The notes under the pieces: model-generated
Told to the model about the DNA's origin: nothing
The model's database searches: none
The model's input: the letters and a program-made list of their open reading frames with translations, nothing else
Shown here: in pieces, positions 1 to 13,700 of the stretch
Position numbering within the stretch: the stretch's first letter is position 1
Layout: the number at the start of each line of letters is the position of its first letter
Translations under genes and position numbers: made by a program
NCBI GenBank assembly: GCA_028551475.1
Contig: CM052360.1
Location: 7,676,501 to 7,740,500 of the forward strand
Source: Casuarina equisetifolia
Taxonomy: Eukaryota > Streptophyta > Magnoliopsida > Fagales > Casuarinaceae
Length of the DNA: 64,000 nt
Reading direction: 5' to 3'

Positions 1-3000
1 TTCTTTTCTGTTCTTTTTCTCCATCAGTCTTAAACGACAAGAGAGCAAGTGTTTTCTTCTAGGGTTTCTAAAGTTTGATCCTGGGTCCCATAACAATTTG
101 TCAGCTCGCTCTCTCTCTCTCAGTGCAGGACCTCTTCTTTGATTTCAAATGCTTCTTTGTTTGGGCTTTAGGAAACACTCTTTTGAGACTTTCCTTGGTT
201 GAAAGTGGCTTTCTTAGCCTTTCAGGTCTTGATTTACGGAAGAATATTTAACACAAACCCAGTAAGAACTGCATAAACGTAAGGGGAATATACATACGTA
301 TTGAGTGGCAACAAAAATATTACAGATCTGCTTTTGGAAAATGATTCATCGATCAGTTGCCTATTCCTCTCCCCCAAATCTTTGGTTTCTTCTGTTTCTG
401 TAAAATTTCTAAACCAATTGGTTATCATGATTTTAGACTTTTCCTGTGCTGGCTAAAAGTAGTAAAAATAGAAGATTCATCGCTTATACGTGTAGATTAT
501 AAGATGAAACGCCGCCACTATCAGCTTACAAGGTGTATAAGCGGATTAGGGTTTTGACTCCTTCATCGGTTCTTGAACCTTTTGCTTTTCTCGGCATTGT
601 AAGTTTCTGCTGATGCACTTTCATATCTACTGTCTGTCAAAATTAGAACGCCATTAAACAACCTAAATGGCTTAGCTTTTGCGCGGGGGCCCAAGACTTT
701 AAAACAACGCCGGAAAAAGAATAAGAGAGTATTAGGCTGTTTCTGCTCATGGGTCAACAACACACATAATTTAGAATAAAGAACGTAGAATAAACCGGTT
801 TATTTATTGTGCATCTTATAGGAGAAACTTCCAAAGCAGTTGGGAAGTTGGTTTCTTTCTTTCTACATTAGCGAGTAATTCTGCCGAAAACCCTCAAACC
901 CCACATGGGTTCCTCGAAGCTATGAGCTCCTCTTATCTTCATTTGCTTATCGCTAAATCAATTGGTTGAGATATCCAACTCATGCCAGAGGTATGGAACC
1001 ATTTAGTCTACTCTTAAATTCAACTTGAGAGACTGCAACATCGGAACCATCTGTTGCCGCTAGCACTGTCGGTTGATGGATTCAATCGTCTCTAGTTGGA
1101 CAATAGACAATATTTTCTTGGGAAAACTCCAATGGAAAATTGGACCATGTTAAACGCCTTGTCTTCCACATACTTTGGGTTGTATGAACTTGGAAGTATT
1201 TAACGCTATGTCGACGTCATGATGATACGGATGTGTGGATGTTCTACAACTACTTCACCCTTATTCTCCACGTCTCGTTTCCCGTAAAGAGCTTCTTTAC
1301 CTTGTAGTCTTATTTTCCCTGTCTATGGAAAATTATATGGTTTACGTTGGTTTGTAGGTGGTAAAGTTTCATTCTTTCAAGGACTGTAACTCAGTCATAC
1401 GATACTAACTACATATTCTTTCATCGGGAGACGACGAGAAAAAAAAAAAAAAACAAACAAACAAAAATGACAGCCCGATATACAGGCATGGCTCTAAAGC
1501 GAGTGGTTTTACATGTACGAGAACTGTATCGAACAACGTCTTTTTTTGCGAGACAACGCCGAACACCGGCAAATATAGTGCCTTATCAACGTCAACTCAA
1601 CCACCAAGGCACAGGACAACTAGTGACCGTGTCAAACACAGAGGCAGTGGTACTCAAGCACAATAATGCTTTGTTTGTACCAGTTCTTAACGGTCTGGCG
1701 CAGATCATATCCTCCGGACCGAAGAACGTGACCGTGTGGCCTACCATCACCGCCGACTTCACTAAAGGCCATATCCGGACAGTGTATAGATGCTTTTCCG
1801 AAAGTACTTGATCAAAGGCCAGGTTTTTCCCGGTGAAACTCGTCCTGTTTGTTTGATTTTTCTCTCTGGAAAGTTAACCCCAAATGACTTTGTAACGGTT
1901 GCCTATAAACTACTAAGGTTTCCGGGAAACTCTGGTCTTTCCAGGCCTGAGAACATAACTATACTATTCTCCTCGAAATGATTGAGGAGACCTTAACTAG
2001 TTTGCGAATCCACCCTGTTATGAAGGACGTTTTTGTCTCTCTAAAGTCGGCAAGAGCTTTATTGCTTGATCAGGATCCAGCTTTTGGCAGGATAAGTACT
2101 GGTTTTGCAGCTTCGTGCTCTTTACTGCTGAGGAAAACAAAGGGAGCTTCAAGTTTTAACCCTATGGCCATGGAGATCAAAAGCATATAGCTTCTATATA
2201 ACATAACATTGACTCGTTGCTAGTTCCAGATATGGGCCCAATATTTAATGACCTGCAGCTCAGCACATGGTTATACCTTTTCTTCAAAATCCGCCAAGAT
2301 CTTTTGCTTTTTCGTAGGTCGAAATTCCCATGCAGTTGAGCGTAGCCTCTCTGGTTCAACGTTCGGATTCCTTCTTTTCCTGTCCACCCCGGGTCCCTCC
2401 TTCGCTTTGTACGTCATACGACACCAGGAGATTCTTCTCCCCTCCCCCACCGTACCCCGAAATCCAAACTCACGACGTAATCCATACCTTTGAAAGAACC
2501 AACTGTTGTTGTTCTTAGAAGAGTTTAAAACGTCTTGGATAGAGTTGAAGTATCAAAGAGACTGTCCCGGAAAGAGCATGGCGGACAAAACCGGTTCTAA
2601 ACGTACATAAAGTCGGCAGGTACAACCAGCTGGTAAGCATTCCTCCGAACCGCCGAGAATACTCCGACTGTTTCAGCTTTGACAAATATGTAAGCTAACC
2701 AACTCTTTAATATCATCAAGCGACTTTTCACATCAGGGGGCAACAGTGGGAACTGATCCATCATATCTTCGAGACAGAAACTTTTCCGGATTCGAGTAAA
2801 AGTAACGTAGCAAACTAATAGTTAATTTGATCAGTGAAAAACACAGATTATGCAGTTTCGATGCTTTCAACGCGACACAGTTTCTCCAAAAAGAAAAAGG
2901 AAACCGGTTGAGACTCTCAAAATAATTAAGAGCCTCCCGGTGAAAACCAACAAAAGTTGGCACGTATGACTGAACGACAACATTCTTTAAAAGCCCAATT

Positions 3001-3950
3001 TAAAAACAGTCGAAGAATTGAAATAATATTTTCTTTATTAAAATTCATTATAAGTGATTGTACGAAGAATGTCAATCTTTTATTTTACACACTTAGCAAC
3101 ATTCAACTCAAAGTCACATGTAATGAAATATATTCAATTTAAACTTTGATATCATGTTAGAAAAATCAAAAATTTAACTCAAATGTTAAAAAAGTATTAC
3201 AAATTATCGCATACTCCATTTAAAACTTTTATCTTATAGTGACTATAAATGCTTTGAGTCTTAACATCTTTTTCTTAACCGCTTTCTTTAAAAAAAAAAA
3301 AATTAACATTTGGTTTCTTCGTGCAGACCAAGACATTTAACTGTATATCTTACAATAAGAACATTCTTGATTCTTGATCCAGGAATAAATTACTTTCCGA
3401 ACCAAGTCAAAATCGAGTTCCTAGTGCTTTTTAAAAATAAAGCTGGAAGATGAACTCTAAAGGGCTCTGTACCCTTTTACTTTGGGTTCCATAAAAAGCC
3501 CCTTTGAACCCAAAGGCAAGGCTTCTTTTGGGCCATGGTTTCTTTGCAACGTAAGGTCCTGAAATACAAGGACGTGAAGTCCAGAAATACAAGGACGTGA
3601 GACTGCCACATAGCTTATTAACATGAGTTTTCATGAGTTTTCAAGAGTTTTAGATTTTCTTTTCATTATTTTATACGAAATCATTTCATCAAATAAGCGT
3701 CACAAATAATATAACTCTTTTTTTTTTTGTTCAATCTATTATTTAGGTTTTCGCTATCGTTATGTATTTATCACACTTGGAAGACAAGAATGGCGTGCAC
3801 GTATCGACCAATGAATAGTAGTGGCGTGACATATTTAAAGGGTCAATGCCCTTGCAAGCCTTCTCGTCCCAAATGACAATTCTGCCTCCGGCATTCCCTT
3901 TGCTTCTCTTTTTGGAAGCTCCTACGTTTCCCATTTCCCGTACTCACTTG
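1..3950. other. Gene-poor left flank, no gene recognised
   Basis: No reading frame here resembles a known family. The longest start-to-stop frame (1467-1811 +, 114 codons) has no recognisable motif, and it begins just after an A-rich run (1440-1467). A CT-rich tract lies at 110-121. The stretch of about 900-2950 is less AT-rich than most intergenic DNA in the window. I cannot assign it to an organelle insertion or a decayed element by eye. Confidence 0.4.
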
Positions 3951-3959
3951 CTCTTCCAT

Positions 3960-3969
3960 TATAAAAGGA
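3960..3969 (+). promoter_or_regulatory. Possible TATA box upstream of the ATL gene
   Basis: The string TATAAAAGGA matches the plant TATA consensus and lies about 500 bases before the ATL start codon. Several ATGs occur in between (for example near 4060), so if this is the promoter the leader must contain upstream ORFs or a leader intron. The assignment rests on motif and position only. Confidence 0.3.
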
Positions 3970-4472
3970 ATTCGGACCCCTGAAAGCATCTCGTGTTTGT
4001 CATTATTTTTTCCCTTTTCCAACTGCAACACACTGACCCAGACAGGACTCATCGAGTGCATGAAAAAAATGGTTCCTTTAATGGCGGATTTTCTAAGAGT
4101 TGAGGTAGGTGAACTGCAAGCTTGACATCTCTAAAGTTCGTTTCTTTTCAGTATTCTTACTCGTCATGTCCACACCTTGGGCCTCCATGTCAATGCAAAG
4201 ATGAGAGCTGGTATTTTTGGTATTAAGGAAATTCATTCCTTATAAAACTACCTGTCTGCTTGAAGTCTGAGTCAAAATGCGCAGATGTCTGCACATTATG
4301 GACTAAACTACTTTGGGTTTCTTGTGAAAGTGATTAATAATGTGCCTGTTGCTTGTTCGCCGCGGCATATGAGTTGGGTTCCATCATCTCGAAGGAACCA
4401 AGAAGGGTAACTCTGTGTTTGATTCAAGATAGCTGAAAGAGAAGGTGCGATTTAGCATGTCTATATCCTAAA

Positions 4473-5657
4473 ATGTCTTGGGTCAGGCCGAAAGGTGGTT
4501 TTCTCCCCAACCCTCCTCTCTCTCGTCCGCTTTTTACTTCTCTTTCTTCTTCCTCTTCTTCTCCTGCTTCATTGCCCGACGATGGTTACTACCAGAAACA
4601 ATTATCTCCGCCGCCATCATCTGGAAGTAAATTAAGTCCAGCCATTCTTTTAATTATTGTTATTCTAGCTGTTATCTTTTTCATATCTGGTCTCCTACAC
4701 TTGCTCGTTAAATTTCTCGTAAAGCGTAGGCCTTCATCACCAATTGCCGAATCCAACAGATACCCAGAAATGTCAGAGTCCGATGCTTTTCAAAGACAGT
4801 TGCAACAATTGTTTCATCTTCACGATTCTGGCGTAGATCAAGCTGTCATAGACGCTCTTCCTGTCTTTCTTTACAAAGAAATAGTGGGTCTGACAGAGCC
4901 ATTTGATTGTGCAGTTTGCCTTTGTGAATTTTCTAAACAAGACAAGTTGAGATTGCTTCCCATGTGCAGTCATGCTTTTCATATTGATTGTATAGACACA
5001 TGGTTACTTTGTAATTCAACTTGCCCTCTTTGTAGAGGGAACCTTTACTCATCTGAGTTTTCCTTCGAAAGACCAGTTCTTTGTTTTGAAGATGCAAGGG
5101 AAGAAGATGGGATTTCAAACAGCGGAGAGAGCGGGGTCCTTGCTGGTCAAAAGCCTTCAGAGAATGCAATCGTTAGTGAAAGGAGGGTATTTTCCATAAG
5201 ACTCGGCAAATTTAGAAGCGCAAACGATGGAGGAGAAGGAGGAGAAGCAGCAGCAGCAGCAGCAGCAGCAGGAGGAGGAGGAGGAGGAGGAGGAGTGGAG
5301 AAAGGAGAGGGAGAGACTAGTAGTAGTAATCTGGACGCGAGAAGATGTTTCTCAATGGGATCTTATCAATATGTGGTTGCTGATTCAGAGCTGCAAGTTG
5401 CCGTATGCCCCAGTAGAGTTGGTGGTAGCATGAGGTTTGTGAAAGGGAGAGGCCAACAAAAAGGAAATCCAACAATTGATGGGGATGTAGAGGCGAAGAA
5501 GATTAACTTTGGAAGTAAAGGGGAAAGCTTTTCTGTTTCTAAGATCTGGCAATGGTCGAAGAAGAGTAAATTGACAAGTTCCGCAGAAACCCAATTTTGC
5601 AGTACATCTTCTGCCGCTATGAGTTTGCCATCGTCTGAAAGATCTCAGGGTGCATGA
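4473..5657 (+). CDS. ATL: ATL-family RING-H2 E3 ubiquitin ligase (ATL13/46/47-like)
   Basis: Intronless, 394 aa, as is usual for ATL genes. A Ser/Pro-rich N-terminus is followed by one strong membrane segment at about residues 54-83. A family motif (VDQAVIDALPVF, about 121-132) matches the GLD region, and then comes the RING-H2 finger. All eight zinc ligands are present with canonical spacing: C146, C149, C165, H167, H170, C173, C184, C187, plus the conserved W177. The QLQQLFHLHDSG stretch before the motif and the LLHLLV membrane segment are typical of the Arabidopsis ATL13/ATL46/ATL47 group. Known family role: a membrane-anchored E3 that takes ubiquitin from an E2 to a substrate, which is not known here. 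The C-terminal half is low complexity, with Ala8-Gly8 from a trinucleotide repeat. The start is the first ATG that gives the full N-terminus. Choice of the exact paralog is uncertain. Confidence 0.93.
   Translation: MSWVRPKGGFLPNPPLSRPLFTSLSSSSSSPASLPDDGYYQKQLSPPPSSGSKLSPAILLIIVILAVIFFISGLLHLLVKFLVKRRPSSPIAESNRYPEMSESDAFQRQLQQLFHLHDSGVDQAVIDALPVFLYKEIVGLTEPFDCAVCLCEFSKQDKLRLLPMCSHAFHIDCIDTWLLCNSTCPLCRGNLYSSEFSFERPVLCFEDAREEDGISNSGESGVLAGQKPSENAIVSERRVFSIRLGKFRSANDGGEGGEAAAAAAAAGGGGGGGGVEKGEGETSSSNLDARRCFSMGSYQYVVADSELQVAVCPSRVGGSMRFVKGRGQQKGNPTIDGDVEAKKINFGSKGESFSVSKIWQWSKKSKLTSSAETQFCSTSSAAMSLPSSERSQGA
5247..5294 (+). repeat. (GCA)8(GGA)8 coding microsatellite
   Basis: Eight GCA codons run directly into eight GGA codons inside the ATL reading frame, giving Ala8-Gly8 in the cytosolic tail after the RING finger. 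Flanking GGAGAA repeats suggest expansion from a purine-rich seed. Length is likely polymorphic, and because the units are trinucleotides, changes keep the frame. Confidence 0.95.
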
Positions 5658-7716
5658 AAGTTTTCAGTGTGTTCTGTACTTGTGCATTACTGTAGTGAAT
5701 CTATTTCTGATAGTATTCTCTCAGGCTTTGCTTTTTCTTCAAAGGGTTAATTCCTTATTCATATGCTAACTTGTATGAGTTATATTCATCTTTATTCCAC
5801 TTTATTGCAAAAGACTCTTTTTTTACTTATCTTGTGAATGAAATTCCTTTGTCCAAACGTTTGGAATTTAAGAAATGTTTGTCCCCTTTCAAACTGGAAA
5901 CCCTGGCGCAATGCATCGTCTTCAGTAACTTGCCAGTTGTGTTATTTCCTCCCTACCCATTCCTGGACGGACGGCACCCACCGCCCCGATAGGATTGTGC
6001 AACTTTAATTGCCCTTTTGATGCGTCATAATCCAATGAGAGCGGCTTTGTTCCCGTTTATACTTCCATGTTCAGTAGACAGAGATGGCAGCGTTCAGAAG
6101 AAAAAGGGCGTTTTTTGCATGCGAACTTGGGTTGGGTTGTGCTGTGTGAGTGAAGGATTCGAGTGGAGTCAAATCACGAGTTGCTTTTTGGATGCTTCGA
6201 GGTTATGTAGAAGTTTGCTTTTTTGTCCGAGATAAATTCTTTTCTTTTGGTTGGATAAATTATGGCCATTATTTGAAACGTTGACATGGGGCGGTTGTCT
6301 GTGGGATCAACAGAGACTGTTCCAGGAGAAATGTCCTGAGGAAGCTGAATCCAATGGTACGATGTCTTGAGGCGTTTCGAATACTACAAGCCCTTTTTGG
6401 CACTTGCAACAGAGAAAAAGCCACAAACCATTATAGCAATCACCGTTTAGATGGGGTCAGGAAAAAGCTGGTTCTTTTCTCGGTAAACGCTCTCCCAAAT
6501 CGCAAATTAAGATACGGGGTTTTAGCTGGGAGGAGGGAATACAGAGGGACATGCTGGCGCAAGCTGGCGCAATTGGGCAGCATGTGACGGACCACGTGCA
6601 AGGGAGTAATCCAAAGTCAAGTCTTGAGTTGGTTGTTGGCGAGTCTGAGATCATGGCGACACCAACTCCGCATGGATGATTCACCAAGTAATGAATATAA
6701 AAATGGTAACTATCTTTTTCAAGTTGATAGGGAGAGGGGCTACAGGAAGGGGATAAATCTGCACCGATTTTCATGGGTTCGGGTAGCATCCAAGGCTTCT
6801 GTTCTTTGCGTACTACAGAAGAAATATTTAACCACGAAACGTGACTTGCACACGCGTCCCTGTGGGTGAATCTAACTTGAAAAACGATGAGATAGCTTAA
6901 CCACTGGATAACGACATTTTCTGACCCTCTAACGACCATAGCTTTCAAGTAAGACTCAACGCCTCGCTACGTCGGCAGTAGATATGACTGCCTAAGATTT
7001 ACTAGCCTTTTTAAACTTTTACCGACAACGAAGCAAGAGAGAGACAGAGAGAGATTACTTCACTTTTTGAACTTAAATCCTCCCGAATCACATGTTTCAA
7101 TTTACTACAATATTCTTTTTCAATTACTATTTAGTGCCACGTAATAGCAAAAGGATCACATGGGAGTAATTTAGAGGGAATAAATCGTGAATCTCAAGGC
7201 TTTTTAACTTACACTTCAGAAAATCTACTCAATCAGCAAAAATAAAGCCAAGCCTTTCAGTTAAAAAATATAAACTGATAAAATATTACACAAAATCATA
7301 TTGGAAAATGCCAATGCTGTTGAAACTCAGCGACTCCGATCCCAAAACACTAGGGCTCGTGAGTACATCCGAACTACAGAATAACAACTGCACCTCATGT
7401 ACTCACGCGAGCGAGCTCCTCCGTGCCTCTCGGCAAAATTCAATTACCAGAATTCCTTACAGGAAAATCATGTCATAATGTACATAGAACACCTACAGGG
7501 GGAAGAAAAATACAAAACGGAAAAGGGAAGGAGTGGGGGAAAAGAAGTGTGAAGCCATGATCCCATACTAAAGCAAAATCAGCCGCTAATTGTAACACAT
7601 CATTACCGAGCCAAATTTAAGAATTGAAACAGAAGCTTGTAGCAGCAACACCGGCAACAAAAAAGAATAGCGCCTGTTCATCACCATCTTGAACACATCA
7701 AAAGGCCATCCAAATC
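5658..7716. other. Intergenic region between convergent ATL and AP-1 gamma genes
   Basis: This holds the ATL 3' UTR on the left and the AP-1 gamma 3' UTR on the right, since the two genes are convergent. The open frame at 6457-6948 (-) shows no domain, signal peptide or composition that supports a gene. No RNA gene or element was recognised. Confidence 0.5.
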
Positions 7717-10700
7717 TCACAATCCACGGGGGAAGTTGTTAATTTGTCCCTCCTCCAAAATATCTTCCTTGTTGATCTTGTAGGCTATCCTTATTCGCAT
7801 TACAAGAGATTTCTGGAGATAAAATGAACTTTGTAACTATCTACTATCTCGTCCACCATGGAGAAAGAGCCAAAAATTTCAGATGTATGATGCAGCAGAA
7901 TTAAATAAGCCGAAGTCACTGTACTACACCAAGAAGTCATGTATCCATTCCGTGGGGAGGAGTGTCTACTATGTATAGCTTACTGGATACATAAACAAGT
8001 GCTCACCAATCTAGAATATTAAATGGGGCAATATTAAATCTTTCAGTCAATTTTGATGTTTCAAAGACAAAGTCTACCAGCCTCAAAGGTTCCACGTCCG
8101 TGCAAACTAAAATAAAAAATAATAATAAAAATAAAAAGAATAAAAAGCATAGAAAAGAATGTTTCCTGAAGACCACCCATTTCTCACTTGACATTTTTTT
8201 GATTGTCTGTGTTCTTTGATAAAAGACAACTCTGATGTGAATTTTATAATGGTGGCTGACTTTTGGTATATATTCAGTCAACTTTTAAGGAAGAATTGAA
8301 CTCTGAACAGTCATACACCACTCAAATTCTTACTGGTTTGATGTCAACATCCAAACAGCAGTTTTATAAGAAGAAATATTTGATATAAGTCTTGAATTTT
8401 CAGTGAGTTGCTAATCTAGACGAGAATGAAATAAGGCTTCCACTTTATTTATTAGAACAAGAACACAACACAAGAACATTTCATCGTTACCAACTCTACA
8501 GCCCCCTAGCATGCCTGCCCCCTGAACATTGACCAGCTCCTAAAAAACCTCTCTGAATCATTTAAGTACCCAGTAGTCTAATAATCTCTGTAACTCCTTC
8601 ACATACAACTACTCTCAGTGGAGCTCCTTACATGTTGGAACAAATAAGATTTGATTTTGGCTGGAAGATAGCCACAAATAAAAATTTTATTGAGTTGAAG
8701 GAATGTTTTCTTTCTAGCGACCCTTTTGAAAAACGATGCACCAAAAAAGTCTAAAAAGTAATCGTTACTCTGGAAGAAAAAGGAAAACATAGAATAAGCA
8801 AGGGGACAAACTGAGGGTCTGTACGAGACTATGTGTAACAAGCAAAGGTACAAATTGAGGAACAAGCGCAGAAAGACATAAATCTCCACATAGGACCCCA
8901 AAATAAAGGGCCAGAAAAACTAAAAACAAAGGACATGACAAACAATAACATAGAAAATAATAGATAAAACGCAGATGATTAAGGGCAAGATGAAGAAACA
9001 AGTTAGCTCTTTGGATCACAAAATGAAGCATTATATGCGTTGTCATGACGTCTAGGCTCTGGGCCATGGAGACACGTAGGAAAATAAGCAAGTCACGTAC
9101 CTTTCCGTGTTGGCTGTTAGTAATTCTCAAGTTTTGTGTGATCGATCCATTACCACTTGCAGGCAGAATATTGCTGGTAGCTGGATCTAGGTGCAGTTGA
9201 AGAAACTGTGAATTCACAACAATAAGAGATATCAAAGCTGCATCTTCAACAAGATAAGGCGAATTGCTAAGATTTAAGCAACAAAGGATCCAAATAAAAT
9301 GCATGAACAATTTATCTTAAAGAGACAATAATGTCACGTATAAATACAAAGGCATGAAATATAATTTGAATGGCACGTACCCCAACACAGACAGGATGAA
9401 CAAGTCCAATAATAGTTCAAATACTGAACGATAGTAGAATAGCCATATCTAGCCTTACCTTGGGAACTGCAGCCTGGAAAATAAAATCTGTGTAGGTATT
9501 TGTTGTCAAATTTGTAAATGTAGCCTGGATCGATGTTGTTTGTGGATTTCCAGGTTGCTTAGAGAAGTCAAACGTTATTCTCAAGGAGCTGCTCTCAAAT
9601 GCGGTGACAGATGGATAAACAGAACCGTTATTCTCTGTTCACGAAGGAAAAGGCTATCATTACTTTGACCAAAATCTTATCTGAGAAAGATCTCTTAGCA
9701 GGCTGGCTGAATATTACCAGGTACCGGTGGGTTCGGAACAAAGCCATCCAACAAATCCATCATAGGAGCAGCTCCTGCAGGTGTACTGGCTTGTGCAGAA
9801 AGTGAAGATGGTGATGAGAATCCCTCTAATGATGGAACTGGTGATTTGTTACTTAGAGTGGCAGATAGTATGTCAGATGCTGATGAGCTACTTTGTGCAT
9901 GAGGTGTTTCAATAGACAAAAGATCCAGTAGAACATCTGTGCCAGTTCTTGAAGCCTGTTTTGTACCTGGAATAGCAGAAAGAAAGAAATGAAATAAAAT
10001 AAAGCAAATGACATGCATGGTTAAGACTACAATGATACATGGACAATGAAATAGTATACGATGTATGTATACTCCACGAATACTCATTTTGGGTGTATAT
10101 TTTGTGTGTACATGTTTGTCTATAACATATATATCCATACACAATAGCAGATCAGGACTTGGAAACAGAGTGCATTACTAGAGTCCATGTAAGCAAAATC
10201 TAAAGATCCCAGGACTTGGAAGTGTATCGTAAAAAAATTATCTCCCACACTCTTTTCTAAGCCTAATGATTCCCAAGTTACTAAGTCTTATTGAGCTACA
10301 AGATGATGTGACCAAAATATAACCCAAATGATTCTGTATTTATAACCCATAAACCATAGTATAAGCGGGTCAAACATAAGATTAGATGCTTCATTGTTCT
10401 TTTCAAGAGATGAGTAGGTGACTTGGTCCTAGTTGGATGGTTCTGGACCACTCAAATCTGAATTATCGGAACTGGCTGAACCTTGGTTTATGCTTCACCA
10501 AGGTTGCCAGAAATGGTCCCCCCAGAAAATGATACATCAAATGGTACACTTATTAGCAATGCAGATGGTCTCAATGACCAGATCAGGGCCCCAAAGAAGA
10601 CCAGGATTTTGAAAAACATAGACCCCCAACCTAATGCTTTAAGAAAGAGCAAACACCTAAAAGAATAAACAAACAATCCTAAGTTCTCAAGACAAATTTA

Positions 10701-13700
10701 TGCCTACATTCCAATACCAACCAGATTGTTGCGAAGCTGATGACAGATCAACACCGAGAAGATCGTGAAGAAAATCACCACCAGAGGGGCTAGGTGCCGG
10801 AGCATCATCTGAACTCAGGTCAAGCAAATCTACAAGAGGAGCTGCAGGTGACTTAACCACTCCATTTGGAAGATTAAGTGATACCCCATTGGGAGTTGAA
10901 ACTGTTGCTGGAGTTCTCTTTCCAATAAATGTTGCCTCATCCAAAACAGGCATCCTTTCAACCAATGCGGACCTGCAGAATTACATCCATCACCTTAAAC
11001 CCCGTCCAAGGTGGCAGAAGAAAAAGGAGAAAAGCAGTACAAACTGAAACTCTTGATCATTTAATACTTAAAAAAAAAAAAATCTATCCACATACCTAAT
11101 ATTCTGATGCTTCTCAATAATAGAATTGAACTCGATAGATCTCTGCTGCAATTCAAGAAGAAGGCTTCCTCTGTGTTGCTCGGCAATGTCTCGGATCCTC
11201 CTATTAACATAGTTTATAGCAATCACTTTAGTCTCATAAAAGAGATGAGAAGGGAAGTTTTTATAGATTTATTCGGCAAAGATCTACTTATATCCCAAGA
11301 CTCAAGGAGTATAGCTAGAGCTAATTCCAAAAAAATCAGACTAATTAAAATAAATTGCTAAACAAGCATATGAACTAGAACAGATTTGTGGATATAATTT
11401 GTTGATGCATAAAAATGCTTTGCGCAAGAACAATGAGAGATATTTGTAATATATCATGTCCATATGTCTGCCAGAGAGACATAGGGATTTAACCTTAACC
11501 ATAACCATATCCGAAGACCAAAAGCATATCATAACCAAATAGACGATAAGGATGGTAAGTTGAGCAACAGCTTGCAAGCCCACAAAAGGAAACCCCTCTT
11601 CAGCTATGTAGACATAGTGTGAGCATTTTACTAGACCTTTACATACGTCTAGCCAAAAAGTGAGGATGCTGGAAGGAAATACATCTTATACATGAAAGAA
11701 AATAAATGCAACAAAAGTTAAAAACGCGGGGGGGGGGGGGGGGGGGGGGGGGAAGGAGGTGGTAACATACTCCGAACAAGATGGAAAACGGGAGGAGAGC
11801 TTTAACAGAGCAATCAAAGACATTGCTTTAGTAGTGAGATCTGATGTATGACGCTTAATGGCAAGCTCTATGACATCCACAGCATCAGGTCCTGTTACCT
11901 GCTAAGAGGACCTCAAGTGAATTGGGAGCAGAAAATATGATGATGAACAAAAAAAGGGTCCATATATTATCATATTCATTTGATAGCAAACAATATTACC
12001 CAGATGGTGCACTTATGCAATTGATATGCACTAGAAGCAGAAGTCAATAGTCAGCGTTATTGTGGATTTTACCCCTCAAGTTAGTCAAGCAGCCTTTTGG
12101 AATCAGGATGACTTGGCCAGGGCATAAAATGAATATAAGAAAGTAGTATGTAACGAGCATTAAATATTTCAGTAGCCCCTCATTTCAGTTTCTGTAACTT
12201 ACTGACAACAAAACGAAGCCAAATTAATTTTTTCCATCTGAAGAAATCAAGGCCAAATAAGAAACAAAAAAGAGCAAAGGAAAAAGAACGATATATTCAA
12301 AAAGCACTGGTTATATGTGGAGATTTTATTTGTCCATGGCATTATCTTCAAATCTGCTTTATCCTATTTTTGACGACCTGAAAATAATGTAGCTAAAACG
12401 ATCATATCAAGTTCATACAACTAACATATCAAAGAGGTTGCATTCCAATTTACTGAATCCTCTACATCAAGCATTCTGGCGTCTAGTATATAAAAAATAA
12501 GACAGCTAAAATTACCACAGGAAGTCCATACATCCAAGAGTTTGAACTTACAGTTATTGGATCCTCTATGTCAAGCATTCCGGCATTATTGACTAGCAAG
12601 TCACCATATTCTCCTATACACCAAACTGCCACTCGAACAAGACATTCCTGTTGAAAATATCACAACAGTTCTCTCAGGACAAACAAATGTTCATAAATAG
12701 GATGTATGCTTAAATAGTCAAAATCCAGGAGCTTGTGTTGAGCATTTTGGTCCCTTTTTTTTTTCTTCTTTTCCTTTCAAAAGTATATTGAACATAAATC
12801 TTGAAGGGGAAAAAACCACTGAGTACCTGTTCAGCTGATTTCTGGAATGCTCTGTATAATGCCCTTACAGTATATCCGTGGAGGTCAGAAGCATTGCTTA
12901 TCACAACAATAAGGGCATGCCAGACTTCATCTTTTACAAAATTTCCAGCCTACTAAGCATATCATAAAGATAAGTATCCCCCCCCCAAAAAAAATAATAA
13001 TAATAGAGTTTGTTTTCGAGTACCAAAAATAAAATGACTAACGAATATTAGATGTGGCCTTTCATACCAAGCAAATTAAACATATATTGCAAGAAACAAT
13101 TTTCAGTTGGAAGTTTGAACAAGAAGCTTTAGTAAAAAGGGAAATCGAAACATGTAAATCTATTCAAATTACCATTTGAAAATGTTATGATCAGAGCATA
13201 CAGAGGTGAAAATATCATTACCCTCACTGATATATCCATGTACTTTCGCATATTTGAACACATTTCTTTGTTTACTCAACCCTTTTTGTCACGATGCCGA
13301 AAACTTTTGGCATCTTCTGATTATATTTTATTCACCTAAAAGCAGGAAATAGCATAACAAATAGTGGAAGCGGTTCAACATCTCACAGAATATAGACTCA
13401 CTGGCAGAAAAAGGGAAACCAACCTAGGGTAGATGCTGACCAAGCAATTGCAGAAAGATTGAGATGTTCCATAAAACGACCAAACAAACAGCCTAATATG
13501 ATACACCAGACAAAAAGTAGGTTATTTTGCTTATACCTCGGAGAGAACCTTCAGCATCTGATCGATGTACCATATCTTCTCTGGTGAAAACCTAAAGCAC
13601 CAGAAAGTGAACGTAATCAATTAAAATTGCTGAGTGCTAATTTCAACTAATTCATCTCGTAGGCCATCTTCAACCAGTCAAATTGTATGGAACCATAATG

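Noticed and set aside
1467..1811. 114-codon + strand open frame after an A-rich run
   Set aside because: No family resemblance, and codon use is not gene-like to my eye. I see no neighbouring exons.
6457..6948. 163-codon minus-strand open frame between ATL and AP-1 gamma
   Set aside because: No recognisable domain, signal or splice context. Overlapping frames on the other strand are just as open, so chance is likely.
8765..9310. 181-codon minus-strand open frame
   Set aside because: It is AP-1 gamma exon 9101-9205 read through into both flanking introns. The splice sites and phase support the short exon.
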